In this document: in pieces, positions 15,562 to 24,179 of the stretch | Numbering within the stretch: position 1 is the first letter of the stretch | Layout: each line of letters opens with the position of its first letter | Assembly (NCBI RefSeq): GCF_021650975.2 | Contig: NZ_CP091285.1 | Coordinates: forward strand, 4,278,001 to 4,342,000 | DNA: 64,000 bases | Origin: Flavobacterium jumunjinense | GTDB taxonomy: Bacteria > Bacteroidota > Bacteroidia > Flavobacteriales > Flavobacteriaceae | Direction: 5' to 3' | Program-made: the position numbers and the translations under genes | Notes under the pieces: generated by a model | What the model was told of the DNA's origin: nothing | Seen by the model: only the letters and a program-made list of their open reading frames with translations | Database searches by the model: none

Positions 15562-15637
15562 GAAAAGTGCTCTATTTTATATGTTTTCAAATATATAAAA
15601 TTTTGTTTACAAATCGTTAAAGAATGTTTTTCGTCTC
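15562..15637. repeat. Direct repeat flanking the 41-mer array, copy 2
   Basis: AAGTGCTCTATTTTATATG, TTTTCAAATATATAAAATTT and TGTTTACAAATCGTTAAAGAA repeat 14790-14865 almost exactly and join the first 41-mer unit at 15638. Confidence 0.75.
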
Positions 15638-16211
15638 AGACGCACTGCGTTTAGCGTCAAAAGAATACTTTTCATCTTAGACGCGCTGCGTTTGGCGTCA
15701 AAAGAATGTTTTTCTTCTCAGACGCACTGCGTTTAGCGTCAAAAGAATGTTTTTCACCTCAGACGCACTGCGTTTGGCATCAAAAGAATATTTTTCACCT
15801 CAGACGCACTGCGTTTAGCACCAAAAGTGTTTTTTTTACCTCAGACGCACTGCGTTTGGCTCCAAAAGAATGTTTTTCGTCTTAGACGCACTGCGTTTGG
15901 CGTCAAAAGAATACTTTTCTTCTCAGACGCACTGCGTTTGGCTCCAAAAAAATATTTTTCATCTCAGATACTGAGTATCCAGCATCAAAAGATTACTTTT
16001 CTCCTCAGATACTGAGTATCCAGCATCAAAAGATTACTTTTCTCCTCAGATACTGAGTATCCAGCACCAAAAGATTACTTTTCTCCTCAGATACCGAGTA
16101 TCCAGCACCAAAATATTACTTTTCACCTCAGATACCGAGTATCCAGCACTAAAAAATTACTTTTTACCTCAGCTACTGGGTATTTAGGCACATTATTACT
16201 TTGAAAACGAT
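15638..16211. repeat. 41-bp tandem repeat array, 14 units in two sequence classes
   Basis: Units start at 15638, 15679, 15720, 15761, 15802, 15843, 15884, 15925, 15966, 16007, 16048, 16089, 16130 and 16171, every interval exactly 41. Units 1-8 begin AGACGCACTGCGTTT(A/G)GC. Units 9-13 begin AGATACTGAGTATCCAGC (units 9 and 10 are identical). Unit 14 is degenerate. All share a CAAAAGA-(A/T)T-(A/G)-(C/T)TTTTC spacer ending in CTC or CTT. Each unit begins with a short hairpin (GACGC-ACT-GCGTT or GATAC-TGA-GTATC). There are no unique spacers and no cas genes, so this is not CRISPR. It lies in a 959-bp gap (15460-16418) with no gene. Confidence 0.95.
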
Positions 16212-16227
16212 TATATGTTTTTTGGGT

Positions 16228-16330
16228 TGCGTGAAGGATGGTAGCGGCATCCTTTTATGTAGCGCTAGCGGAATAAAAGATAGAGCGGACAGCCTGACCT
16301 TGAGGAGGAACGACGATGGGGCACGCCCAA
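16228..16330 (-). repeat. GC-richer structured repeat element, copy 1
   Basis: Read on the - strand it contains GGCTGTCCGCTCTATCTTTT, a central GC part with CCGCTAGCGC, and AAAAGGATGCCGCTACCATC. A related copy on the + strand at 38524-38616 has GCTGTCCACTATATCTTTTA and AAAAGGATGCCGTTACCATC. GGATG-GTAGCGG-CATCC can form a hairpin. From memory similar ~100-nt elements recur in other Flavobacteriaceae genomes; this needs a search. Possibly a REP-like element or a non-coding RNA. Confidence 0.6.
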
Positions 16331-16334
16331 ATGA

Positions 16335-16366
16335 AAAGTCCGACTTGCTTGCACAAATCGGACTTT
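16335..16366 (-). terminator. Hairpin terminator for lpd
   Basis: AAAGTCCGA (16335-16343) pairs with TCGGACTTT (16358-16366). On the - strand it is followed by TTTT, about 50 bp past the lpd stop. Confidence 0.65.
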
Positions 16367-16418
16367 ATTGTTTTGTTTAATGTCGCAAATTTTACTTTTA
16401 CATCAAACTCTTGTTATT

Positions 16419-17807
16419 TTATAGGTGAATTACTTCTCCGTATGCATCTGCAACAGCTTCCATCACTGCTTCACTCATGGTTGGGTGTGGATGTACTGCT
16501 TTCAAGATTTCGTGTCCTGTAGTTTCTAGTTTACGGGCTACAACTGCTTCTGCAATCATGTCGGTTACTCCTGCTCCAATCATGTGGCAACCTAACCATT
16601 CTCCGTATTTTGCATCGAAGATTACTTTTACGAATCCGTCTGGTGTTCCAGCTGCTTTCGCTTTTCCTGATGCTGAGAAAGGGAATTTACCTACTTTTAT
16701 TTCGTATCCTTTTTCTAATGCTGCTTTTTCTGTCATACCAACTGAAGCAATTTCTGGTGTAGCATAGGTACATCCTGGAATGTTTCCGTAGTCTAAGGCT
16801 TCAACATGCAGTCCTGCAATTTTTTCTACACATAGAATTCCTTCTGCAGAAGCTACGTGTGCCAAAGCTTGCCCTGGTGTTATATCTCCAATAGCATAAT
16901 ATCCTGGAACGTTTGTTTGGTAGAAATCGTTTACTAGGATTTTATCTCTATCGGTAGCAATACCTACTTCTTCTAGACCTATGTTTTCGATATTTGTTTT
17001 AATCCCTACAGCAGAAAGAACAATGTCTGCTTCTAGAATTTCTTCTCCTTTTGCTGTTTTAACAGTTGCTTTTACACCTTCTCCTGTAGTGTCTACTTTT
17101 TCAACTGATGCGTTAGTCATGATTTTGATTCCGGCTTTTTTCAAAGAACGCTCAAATTGTTTTGAGATATCGATGTCTTCTACTGGAACTATATTTGGCA
17201 TGAATTCTACAATAGTAACATCTGTTCCCATTGCATTATAAAAATGTGCAAATTCTACTCCAATGGCTCCAGAACCCACAACGATCATTTTCTTTGGTTG
17301 CTCTGCTAATGTCATTGCTTGGCGGTAACCAATTACTTTTTTACCATCTTGTGGCAAGTTTGGTAACTCACGAGAACGTGCTCCTGTTGCAATAATAATA
17401 TTATCTGCTGTATATTCTGTTACTTTTCCATCGGCAGCTGTTACGGCTACTTTTTTTCCTGGTAGTACTTTTCCAAAACCGTCAATTACGTCGATTTTGT
17501 TTTTCTTCATTAAGAATTGCACTCCTTTACTCATTCCGTCTGCAACGCTTCTTGAACGTGCTACAACTGCAGAAAAATCTTTATCTACGTTATCTACTTT
17601 TAATCCGTAATCTGAAGCGTGTTTAAGGTAATCGAAAACTTGTGCAGATTTTAATAATGCTTTTGTTGGAATACATCCCCAATTTAAGCAAATACCACCT
17701 AAATTTTCTTTTTCTATAACAGCTACTTTAAAACCTAATTGTGAAGCTCTAATTGCAGTTACATATCCTCCAGGACCACTTCCTAAAACTATAATATCGT
17801 ATTTCAT
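16419..17807 (-). CDS. lpdA: Dihydrolipoyl dehydrogenase
   Basis: The 462-residue E3 flavoenzyme reoxidises dihydrolipoamide in pyruvate, 2-oxoglutarate and branched-chain dehydrogenase complexes, passing electrons to NAD+. It shows the FAD loop VLGSGPGGYVTAIRASQLG, the redox disulfide Cys40/Cys45 in GGICLNWGCIPTKALL, an NAD-binding GSGAIGVEFAHFYNAMG, the second FAD motif YAIGDITPGQALAHVA, and the C-terminal HPHPTMSEA with the catalytic His441 that acts with Glu446 across the dimer. Length is standard. It is monocistronic with its own hairpin; no E1/E2 genes are adjacent, usual for a shared E3. The frames on the opposite strand here are shadows. Confidence 0.96.
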   Translation of the reverse strand: MKYDIIVLGSGPGGYVTAIRASQLGFKVAVIEKENLGGICLNWGCIPTKALLKSAQVFDYLKHASDYGLKVDNVDKDFSAVVARSRSVADGMSKGVQFLMKKNKIDVIDGFGKVLPGKKVAVTAADGKVTEYTADNIIIATGARSRELPNLPQDGKKVIGYRQAMTLAEQPKKMIVVGSGAIGVEFAHFYNAMGTDVTIVEFMPNIVPVEDIDISKQFERSLKKAGIKIMTNASVEKVDTTGEGVKATVKTAKGEEILEADIVLSAVGIKTNIENIGLEEVGIATDRDKILVNDFYQTNVPGYYAIGDITPGQALAHVASAEGILCVEKIAGLHVEALDYGNIPGCTYATPEIASVGMTEKAALEKGYEIKVGKFPFSASGKAKAAGTPDGFVKVIFDAKYGEWLGCHMIGAGVTDMIAEAVVARKLETTGHEILKAVHPHPTMSEAVMEAVADAYGEVIHL

Positions 17808-17934
17808 TTCGTTATTTTTTTATCTTTTTAGTATCAGTTTGCGAATTTAAGGAAATTTTTTATAAGTTGTTACGTTTGTTTAAAGTTAACATTTTATGTT
17901 AATTATTTTTCGGCTTTTTGTTTCTGTTTTTAAT

Positions 17935-19764
17935 TTATTGATAATTGATATACCGTGGTTTTGATAACTGAAAAGAGGGTAAATCGATCTCGGAATTATC
18001 TACAGCATTTGTCTTAAATAAATTATCGCCTTCAAATGGAATTCTTGGATAATAAGAAAAAGATATTTGAAAACGACTAAATACTAGGTAATCGTTATTT
18101 ATTAATAGTCCAACGGAAAACTTAGCATAGGTTTCTTTTTTGAAAAAAGATTTAGATTCGTTAACCAATGAACCTACTGAGCAATTTAAATAGGGACTAA
18201 ACCGAAATCCCATCCAAGTTTTGGGAATATAGGCTTGGGTTTGTACTGTTAGTAACCATTTTTTTGTACCAATGGTTCTCGATGTAAATTTGGGCAGACC
18301 GTACTCTCCGTCTAACGTTAATTTATCTTTATCTGATTCGTTTCGGTTATTTCCCGTAACAAAATAGGGCACAATGAATTGACGAATTTTCCAACCTCCA
18401 ATATCCCAAAGTGGACTAAAATAATTTAATCCTACCTTATAAGCTAACCGTTCTGTGTTTCCTTTATTTAGAAAAGTTCCCCACTCTGCAAAGCCACTTA
18501 AATAGCCAAATTCAAATTTTTTACCATAGGAATATCTAGCTCCTAAATAATAACTATGTAAATCGTTTTTCTCTTGATACCCAAAAGTGAGGGCATAACT
18601 GTAACCGTATGGAATGTCTTCAACAATATCGTAATAATAAATATAGGAGTCTTGATAATATTTTTGAGAAGAAACACCTATGTGGGTAATGAAGTTTTTT
18701 GAATCGCTAAAAAAATAATATGGATCTAAATAATCTTCTGGTCGTTGCATATAATGTCTTCTATTATAGGTAAAACCTGCAATTATGTTTCTTGTTTTAT
18801 TTTTATAGGTAGCTTTATCATTTAGTTTAAAGGCGCGTCCGTACCAAAACTCTTGAAATTCGGTCTTTATGGGGTTTGTTCTTAAACTATCATTAAAGTA
18901 AAAAGATTCGGTTAGTAATCTATTTTCAAAATAAACACCTGCTGCATTCTTTGTTAATGGTGAAAAGAAAGGTCTTGACAAGTCTACACTTCTATGACTG
19001 TCTCCGTTAAATTCATTATCATAGTTTAAATATAATGAGGTATATGTTTTTTGAATGTTATTAATTCTATAATTAAAACTCATTGCATCATCTATACTAT
19101 TGATTTTCTTTTTATAGTTTCCCGATAATTGATGACCAATACCAAAAAGGTTTCTTTCTGTTAATTTTGCATTCCATTGATTTGTTGAAATGTTTCCAGT
19201 AGGAATTAGCGTCCATGAATCTATGGTTCGAACAACAATATCAATAGAATCGTTTGCTTCGTCTATTAGCTGAGGCAAAACAACTACTCTTCTTGTATAG
19301 CGTTGCCTACGTATTAATCGCTCCGATTCTACTAAAACAAGACTATCACAAATATCGTTCTTTTTAAAAAGTAGCAGGTTTCTAATTGTCCTTTTCCTTG
19401 TTTTTAGGTGTAAACTATTTCCAATCTTATCTATTTTTCTTTTTGGTTTTCGATCACTATCATCTATAGAATAGCCAAAAGGATCGGTTGTTTCGATATA
19501 AATATTTCGAATTATTTTACCATTTCCGAATTTGTATTTTTCTGTTTTTTGTTTTGGTACTTCTTCTTTTTTGACTTCTTTGGTTGCAACGGAAGAGGCT
19601 CTAAAAACGAGATTATAAATCCATTTATTGACATTGCTTCTTTTAGATAATTGGTGTGCTCTATTATATAAGGATATTGAATCTTTTTTTATAGTATCAT
19701 TCGTTTGTGCAAAGCTAGAAAGCATTGAACAAACGAATAACACCATAAAATAATAAGACTTCAT
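17935..19764 (-). CDS. Outer-membrane protein, Omp85/BamA-like
   Basis: The 609-residue product has a signal peptide (MKSYYFMVLFVCSMLSSFAQ), a linker, and a POTRA-like domain (IIRNIYIETTDPFGYSI ... RTIRNLLLFKKNDICDSLVL; about 85-185). It ends in a long beta-barrel rich in Tyr/Phe strands (about 190-609; NAKLTERNLFGIGHQLSGNY, FSRFQISFSYYPRIPF). The domain order matches Omp85-superfamily transporters or insertases, which thread or insert proteins in the outer membrane. It is shorter than BamA and has one recognisable POTRA. It lies 11 bp after the ABC exporter gene, so the two are likely co-transcribed. Confidence 0.75.
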   Translation of the reverse strand: MKSYYFMVLFVCSMLSSFAQTNDTIKKDSISLYNRAHQLSKRSNVNKWIYNLVFRASSVATKEVKKEEVPKQKTEKYKFGNGKIIRNIYIETTDPFGYSIDDSDRKPKRKIDKIGNSLHLKTRKRTIRNLLLFKKNDICDSLVLVESERLIRRQRYTRRVVVLPQLIDEANDSIDIVVRTIDSWTLIPTGNISTNQWNAKLTERNLFGIGHQLSGNYKKKINSIDDAMSFNYRINNIQKTYTSLYLNYDNEFNGDSHRSVDLSRPFFSPLTKNAAGVYFENRLLTESFYFNDSLRTNPIKTEFQEFWYGRAFKLNDKATYKNKTRNIIAGFTYNRRHYMQRPEDYLDPYYFFSDSKNFITHIGVSSQKYYQDSYIYYYDIVEDIPYGYSYALTFGYQEKNDLHSYYLGARYSYGKKFEFGYLSGFAEWGTFLNKGNTERLAYKVGLNYFSPLWDIGGWKIRQFIVPYFVTGNNRNESDKDKLTLDGEYGLPKFTSRTIGTKKWLLTVQTQAYIPKTWMGFRFSPYLNCSVGSLVNESKSFFKKETYAKFSVGLLINNDYLVFSRFQISFSYYPRIPFEGDNLFKTNAVDNSEIDLPSFQLSKPRYINYQ

Positions 19765-19775
19765 TATGCTATTCT

Positions 19776-21521
19776 TTATTTAGTTTCGAATTGCGAATCG
19801 TATAATCGTTTATAATATCCTTTTTCTAGTTTTAATAATTCATGATGTGATCCTGATTCTACTATTTGACCTTTATCCATTACAATAATTTTATCTGCAT
19901 TGATAATAGTCGCCAAGCGATGTGCAATTACGATTGAAGTTCTTCCTTTTGTAATTGTTTCTGTTGCTTTTTGAATCAATTCTTCTGAATAACTGTCTAT
20001 TGATGATGTTGCTTCGTCTAAAATTAATATACTTGGGTTACTTACATAGGCTCTTAAAAAGGCTATTAACTGCCTTTGTCCAGAGGAAAGCATTACACCA
20101 CGTTCTTTCACATTATAATCATATCCGTTTGGCATGTTCATGATGAATTCGTGCACACCAATCTTTTTTGCAGCATTAATCACTTCTTCCCTACTGATGT
20201 CTTTGTTATAGAGCGTAATATTATTATAAACAGTGTCTGCAAACAAGAAGACATCTTGTAAAACAATTGCAATTTGTTTTCTAAGACTATCTAGTGTATA
20301 GTTTTTAATATCTTCTCCGTCGACACATATGGTTCCAGAATCGATTTCATAAAAACGATTCAATAAGTTAATTATTGTTGATTTCCCAGCTCCTGTACTT
20401 CCAACAATCGCAATGGTTTCTCCTTGTTGTACTTCTAGATTGATTCCTTTTAGCACTTCTTCATTTTCAATATAACTAAAACGCACGTTTTTAAACGAAA
20501 TTGCACCTTTAAAACTAGACACTACTTTATTACCTTTGTTTTGAATTTGACTGTCTATTTCTAATACTTCAAAGACACGTTCGGCAGCAATGATTCCCAT
20601 TTGCATAACATTGAACTTATCTGCAATTTGACGCAATGGATTAAACAACATGGTAATATACCAGATATAGGCAAACAATTGTCCTTCTGTAGTTAATCCT
20701 TCGTCATTAATAACACTTTTAACACCAATCCAAATCACAACTCCTAAAGTTACATTCGTAACAATATCTGCAATGGGGAAAAAGACCGAGTTGTAAAGTA
20801 TATTTTTTAGCCACGCTTTGTTGTGTTTCTGATTGATTTCTTCAAATTTCTTTGCTTCAATCTTTTCTCTATTAAAAAGTTGTACGATTTTCATTCCTGT
20901 TAATCGCTCTTGGACGAAAGTATTTAGGTTTGAAATTTGATTCCTCACTTCATTAAAGGCCACTTTCATTTTCTTCTGAAAAATATTGGTAGCATAGATT
21001 AAAATTGGCATTGCCAAAAGAATAATTAGGGTCAGTTTCCAATTCATATATAGCATTATTCCTAGAATAACTATCATTTTTAGTATATCACTAACAATCA
21101 TGAAAAGTCCTTGACTAAAGATACTTGCAATAGATTCAATATCCGAAACGGTTCTTGTTACTAATTTACCAACAGGTTCGTTATCGAAATATTTCATCTT
21201 GAAAGAGGTTATATGCGAAAACAATTTGTCTCGAATATCTTTAATAATGTCTTGGCCCAACCAATTGGCCCAATATGTAAAATAGAATTGAGAGGTCACT
21301 TCTAAAACAAGCACTACCGCCATCAAAACAATATAATACAACAAGCCCTGAGAGTCATAATTTTTCAGGTACTCGTCTACCGTTTGTTTTAATAAATAGG
21401 GTCTTCCTGCAGCGAAAACCGATAATAAAATAGCCCAAAAAATAACCCAATTAAATCGTTTTTTATAGGGTTTGGAATATTCTAATACTTTTTTTAATGA
21501 TTTAAACTTTGGTTTACTCAT
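19776..21521 (-). CDS. ABC exporter half-transporter (MsbA/lipid-type)
   Basis: A 581-residue fused permease-ATPase. Residues ~1-320 form the six-helix ABC exporter membrane domain. Residues ~335-575 form the ATPase with Walker A GSTGAGKSTIINLL, Q-loop VLQDVFLF, signature LSSGQRQL (S in place of the common first G), Walker B ILILDEATSSID and the H-loop IVIAHRLATI. Such homodimers export lipids, peptides or drugs across the inner membrane. Substrate cannot be read from the sequence; a lipid A/MsbA-like role is common in this position but unproven. truA lies 39 bp upstream, and an Omp85-like protein follows. Confidence 0.9.
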   Translation of the reverse strand: MSKPKFKSLKKVLEYSKPYKKRFNWVIFWAILLSVFAAGRPYLLKQTVDEYLKNYDSQGLLYYIVLMAVVLVLEVTSQFYFTYWANWLGQDIIKDIRDKLFSHITSFKMKYFDNEPVGKLVTRTVSDIESIASIFSQGLFMIVSDILKMIVILGIMLYMNWKLTLIILLAMPILIYATNIFQKKMKVAFNEVRNQISNLNTFVQERLTGMKIVQLFNREKIEAKKFEEINQKHNKAWLKNILYNSVFFPIADIVTNVTLGVVIWIGVKSVINDEGLTTEGQLFAYIWYITMLFNPLRQIADKFNVMQMGIIAAERVFEVLEIDSQIQNKGNKVVSSFKGAISFKNVRFSYIENEEVLKGINLEVQQGETIAIVGSTGAGKSTIINLLNRFYEIDSGTICVDGEDIKNYTLDSLRKQIAIVLQDVFLFADTVYNNITLYNKDISREEVINAAKKIGVHEFIMNMPNGYDYNVKERGVMLSSGQRQLIAFLRAYVSNPSILILDEATSSIDSYSEELIQKATETITKGRTSIVIAHRLATIINADKIIVMDKGQIVESGSHHELLKLEKGYYKRLYDSQFETK

Positions 21522-21560
21522 TTATGTTTTTATAATTAATTTTCTATTATAATTTAATCT

Positions 21561-22301
21561 TTATTCTGAGATGTAAGGATAGGCCACATTTACTAAATAT
21601 AATCCATGTGCTGGTACTGAAAAACCAGCTTCTTTCCTACTCTTACTTTCGATAACTTTTCTAAAATCGTCTACGGTTATTTTACCAATACCAATATTTA
21701 TCATTGTACCAACAATAGCCCTAACCATATTCCTTAGAAAGCGATCTGCTTGAATTGTAAATAGTAACTGATTTCCTTTCTTTTGCCAAAATGCTTCAGT
21801 AATTGTACAATTAAAAGTATGAACATCGGTATGTACTTTAGAAAAACATTCAAAATCGATATATTCAAAAAGGATTTTACATGCTTCATTCATTTTATCT
21901 ACATCTAATGCTTTGTAAAAATACCAACTACCTTCATGATTAAATGCGTCTTTAAAATTATGAATATAATATTCATAGGTTCTACTTGTAGCATCGAAAC
22001 GAGCATGAGCATCATCATGAACCTTGAAAACCTTAAAAACCACAATATCTTTAGGTAAATAGGAATTTAGTTTTTTAACCCAAAAAGCAGCATCAATCTC
22101 ATTTTCATAATCAAAATGAGCATACATTTGCTTGGCGTGCACACCACTATCTGTTCTTCCTGCACCAACAATATCAATAGTAGCCTTAAACAATAAGTTA
22201 ATTGCGCTATTTAATGTTTCTTGAATAGAAACAGCATCAGGCTGAATTTGAAACCCAAAATAATCTTTCCCGTTATAAGCAAACTCTATGAAATACCTCA
22301 A
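21561..22301 (-). CDS. truA: tRNA pseudouridine(38-40) synthase
   Basis: The 246-residue enzyme converts uridines 38-40 of the tRNA anticodon stem to pseudouridine. It starts with RYFIEFAYNGKDYFGFQ, contains the catalytic Asp51 in GAGRTDSGVHAKQM, and has RFLRNMVRAIVGTMINIG in the C-terminal half. Length is normal. A promoter with good spacing lies upstream (22365-22395). It is the first gene of a probable - strand unit truA / ABC exporter / Omp85-like. Confidence 0.95.
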   Translation of the reverse strand: MRYFIEFAYNGKDYFGFQIQPDAVSIQETLNSAINLLFKATIDIVGAGRTDSGVHAKQMYAHFDYENEIDAAFWVKKLNSYLPKDIVVFKVFKVHDDAHARFDATSRTYEYYIHNFKDAFNHEGSWYFYKALDVDKMNEACKILFEYIDFECFSKVHTDVHTFNCTITEAFWQKKGNQLLFTIQADRFLRNMVRAIVGTMINIGIGKITVDDFRKVIESKSRKEAGFSVPAHGLYLVNVAYPYISE

Positions 22302-22364
22302 AATCTAATATTAATATTCAAAAAAACAGTTAATAACAATTGCCTTTTTATATGGCACAAGTTG

Positions 22365-22395
22365 CAAATTTACAAAAATAGAAAGCAAAGACAAT
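22365..22395 (-). promoter_or_regulatory. Promoter of truA
   Basis: On the - strand, ATTG (22395-22392) is followed by 19 bases and TAAATTTG (22372-22365), a perfect -7 box. The divergent gene at 22431 has its own TAATTTTG (22419-22426) very close to its start codon. Confidence 0.6.
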
Positions 22396-22430
22396 TTCAA
22401 ATATTGATAATAAAATCCTAATTTTGTTTT

Positions 22431-22937
22431 ATGAAGAAAATTTTATTGCTTTCAGATACTCATAGTTATATTGATGAGCAAATTATGAAATATGTACGTC
22501 TTGCAGATGAAATTTGGCATGCAGGCGATATTGGAGATTTAATTGTTACCGATACTATAAAAAAAGAAAAACCACTTCGAGCTGTTTTTGGAAATATAGA
22601 CAACCATGAAGCCCGAAAAGAATTTCCGTTACACAATCGTTTTATGTGTGAAGGTGTTGATGTGTGGATTACGCATATTGGTGGTTATCCAGACAAATAT
22701 AATATTGAAGTGAGAGATGAGATTAGAAAGAATCCTCCTAAAATTTTTATTTCTGGTCACTCTCATATTTTGAAAGTAATGCCCGATAAGAAATTAGGTT
22801 TACTACACATGAATCCTGGTGCTATTGGCAAACATGGGTTTCATCAAGTGAGAACCATGTTACGTTTTGAAATTGATGGCGATAAAATTCAAAATTTAGA
22901 AGTGATTGAAGTTGGGAAAAGTAATAGCAAACAATAG
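22431..22937 (+). CDS. Metallophosphoesterase (YfcE/MJ0936-type)
   Basis: A compact 168-residue phosphodiesterase with all metal-ligand motifs in order: LLLSDTHSYID (Asp9, His11), HAGDIGDL, VFGNIDNHE, ITHIGG and FISGHSH. These coordinate two metal ions and cleave phosphodiester substrates in the cytoplasm. The natural substrate of the group is uncertain. It is divergent from truA, and its -7-like box lies only four bases before the ATG, so the mRNA may be almost leaderless. Confidence 0.92.
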   Translation: MKKILLLSDTHSYIDEQIMKYVRLADEIWHAGDIGDLIVTDTIKKEKPLRAVFGNIDNHEARKEFPLHNRFMCEGVDVWITHIGGYPDKYNIEVRDEIRKNPPKIFISGHSHILKVMPDKKLGLLHMNPGAIGKHGFHQVRTMLRFEIDGDKIQNLEVIEVGKSNSKQ

Positions 22938-23031
22938 CGTTTTGTTAGACTGTTTTTATTGTTATTTTTTTTAACTTGATTTTTAATTATGAATTGTGAA
23001 TTTTTAGTGGTAATTTAATAAAAAAATAATC

Positions 23032-23495
23032 ATGAAAAAATTAATTTTTATTCTATTCTTATCATTTACAATCGTGAATTATTCACAAGAAAAAATAAAT
23101 GTACCTCCATTTTTAAAACTAAATTTCGAAAAAGATTTTAAAGGAGCGACAGACACTAGCTGGTCAATGTTTTATAGAGGAAAATACAGGGATCAATTGC
23201 GATTTGAAGTTGAGTTTTTGAAAGGAAATTCAAAATATTTAGTTAGTTATGATAATGTAGGTGTTATGAAAGCAATTCAAAAAGCATCGCAATAAGTTCT
23301 TTAAATACTAGCATTTTAGATTATTTAAAGAACAATTACCCCACTTTAGAAATTAATGAAGCCTCAAAAATAACTAAAGAGAACGGAGATGAATTTTATA
23401 ATGTTGGTATTTCAGATTCGGATGATTTTTTTATTCTAGTTTTCAATAACACAGGCTATTTTTTATACTTGACTTCCCTTGGAGAAAGGTATTAA
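23032..23495 (+). pseudogene. PepSY-like secreted protein gene, frameshifted
   Basis: The first 87 codons encode a signal peptide (MKKLIFILFLSFTIVNYSQ) and the start of a putative beta-lactamase-inhibitor/PepSY-like fold (FEKDFKGATDTSWSMFYRGK). Translation stops at 23295. In another frame, coding continues as SSLNTSILDYLKNNYPTLEI, then NEASKITKENGDEFYNVG and ends GYFLYLTSLGERY with a stop at 23493-23495. One extra A in the A5 run at 23279-23283 would fuse them into a ~154-residue family-length protein. So this is a one-base disruption, either real or a sequencing error. A bidirectional terminator follows. Confidence 0.8.
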
Positions 23496-23520
23496 GTTTT
23501 TTAACATCATATTAAAACAA

Positions 23521-23548
23521 AAAATCCGAATCATAAGATTCGGATTTT
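23521..23548. terminator. Bidirectional terminator
   Basis: AAAATCCGAATC and GATTCGGATTTT form a perfect 12-bp stem with an ATAA loop between convergent genes, followed by more T. Confidence 0.9.
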
Positions 23549-23577
23549 TAACGCACTAATAAACTAAGATGTTAGGT

Positions 23578-23991
23578 TTATCGCAATCGATCCACAGATT
23601 TTACGAGATCTTCGTCCTTTTTAATTGCTCTGTTAGCCAAAACAAGTAAAACGATAGAAATTGCAGGAAGAAAAACCCCAATACCCTTCTCAGAAACTTC
23701 CGCTTCTCCGGATAAGCTTAGTGTTCGATACACAAAAAATCCTAGTAAAATAAAGTTAAATATCATTGCCAATCTGTTTAAAACAAATTGCATTTGTCGC
23801 TTTTTAAAAATAAATACACTAATTAATGTAATCAACGAAACTAATCCGAAAAGGATCATATATAAATTCGAAGACGTGAAAAATATTGGTGTATCATTAC
23901 CTACTTCTTTCCATAAGAAGAAAACAAAAGGTAATCCAGCTGTAATAGCTGCACTAAGAATCATATATAATGTTTGAATTCTTTGAATCAT
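23578..23991 (-). CDS. DUF4293 family membrane protein
   Basis: The 137-residue protein has four membrane helices (IQTLYMILSAAITAGLPFVF, YMILFGLVSLITLISVFIF, LAMIFNFILLGFFVYRTL and IGVFLPAISIVLLVLANRAI) and starts MIQRIQTLYM, the usual opening of DUF4293 proteins of Bacteroidota. The typical neighbour, rho, is divergent on the other side, as here. Function unknown. A TAATTTTG box on the - strand (24005-23998) immediately before the start codon could be its -7 element. Confidence 0.88.
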   Translation of the reverse strand: MIQRIQTLYMILSAAITAGLPFVFFLWKEVGNDTPIFFTSSNLYMILFGLVSLITLISVFIFKKRQMQFVLNRLAMIFNFILLGFFVYRTLSLSGEAEVSEKGIGVFLPAISIVLLVLANRAIKKDEDLVKSVDRLR

Positions 23992-24179
23992 TTTTTACAA
24001 AATTAGCAAAGCAAAAATAGTTTTTCTTTTTATAAAAAACTATTGTTTTATTCAATTTTATTCGTATTATTGCATAGTACAACCGTAAGTACTTCATTCT
24101 ACGAATTGTATAATCTCAAAAAATAATCTCAATATTTTTTTGTTAACCTATCAAAAAATAATTTATTCATTATATATCC

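Noticed and set aside
15827..16015. Small + strand reading frame of 62 codons
   Set aside because: It lies entirely in the 41-bp array; 41 is not a multiple of three, so the peptide is a by-product of the repeats.
15638..16211. CRISPR array
   Set aside because: The whole 41-bp unit is repeated, including the part that would be spacer; no unique spacers and no cas genes nearby.
16316..17241. Several + strand frames opposite lpd
   Set aside because: They are antisense shadows of a complete, motif-rich lpd gene and have no family features.
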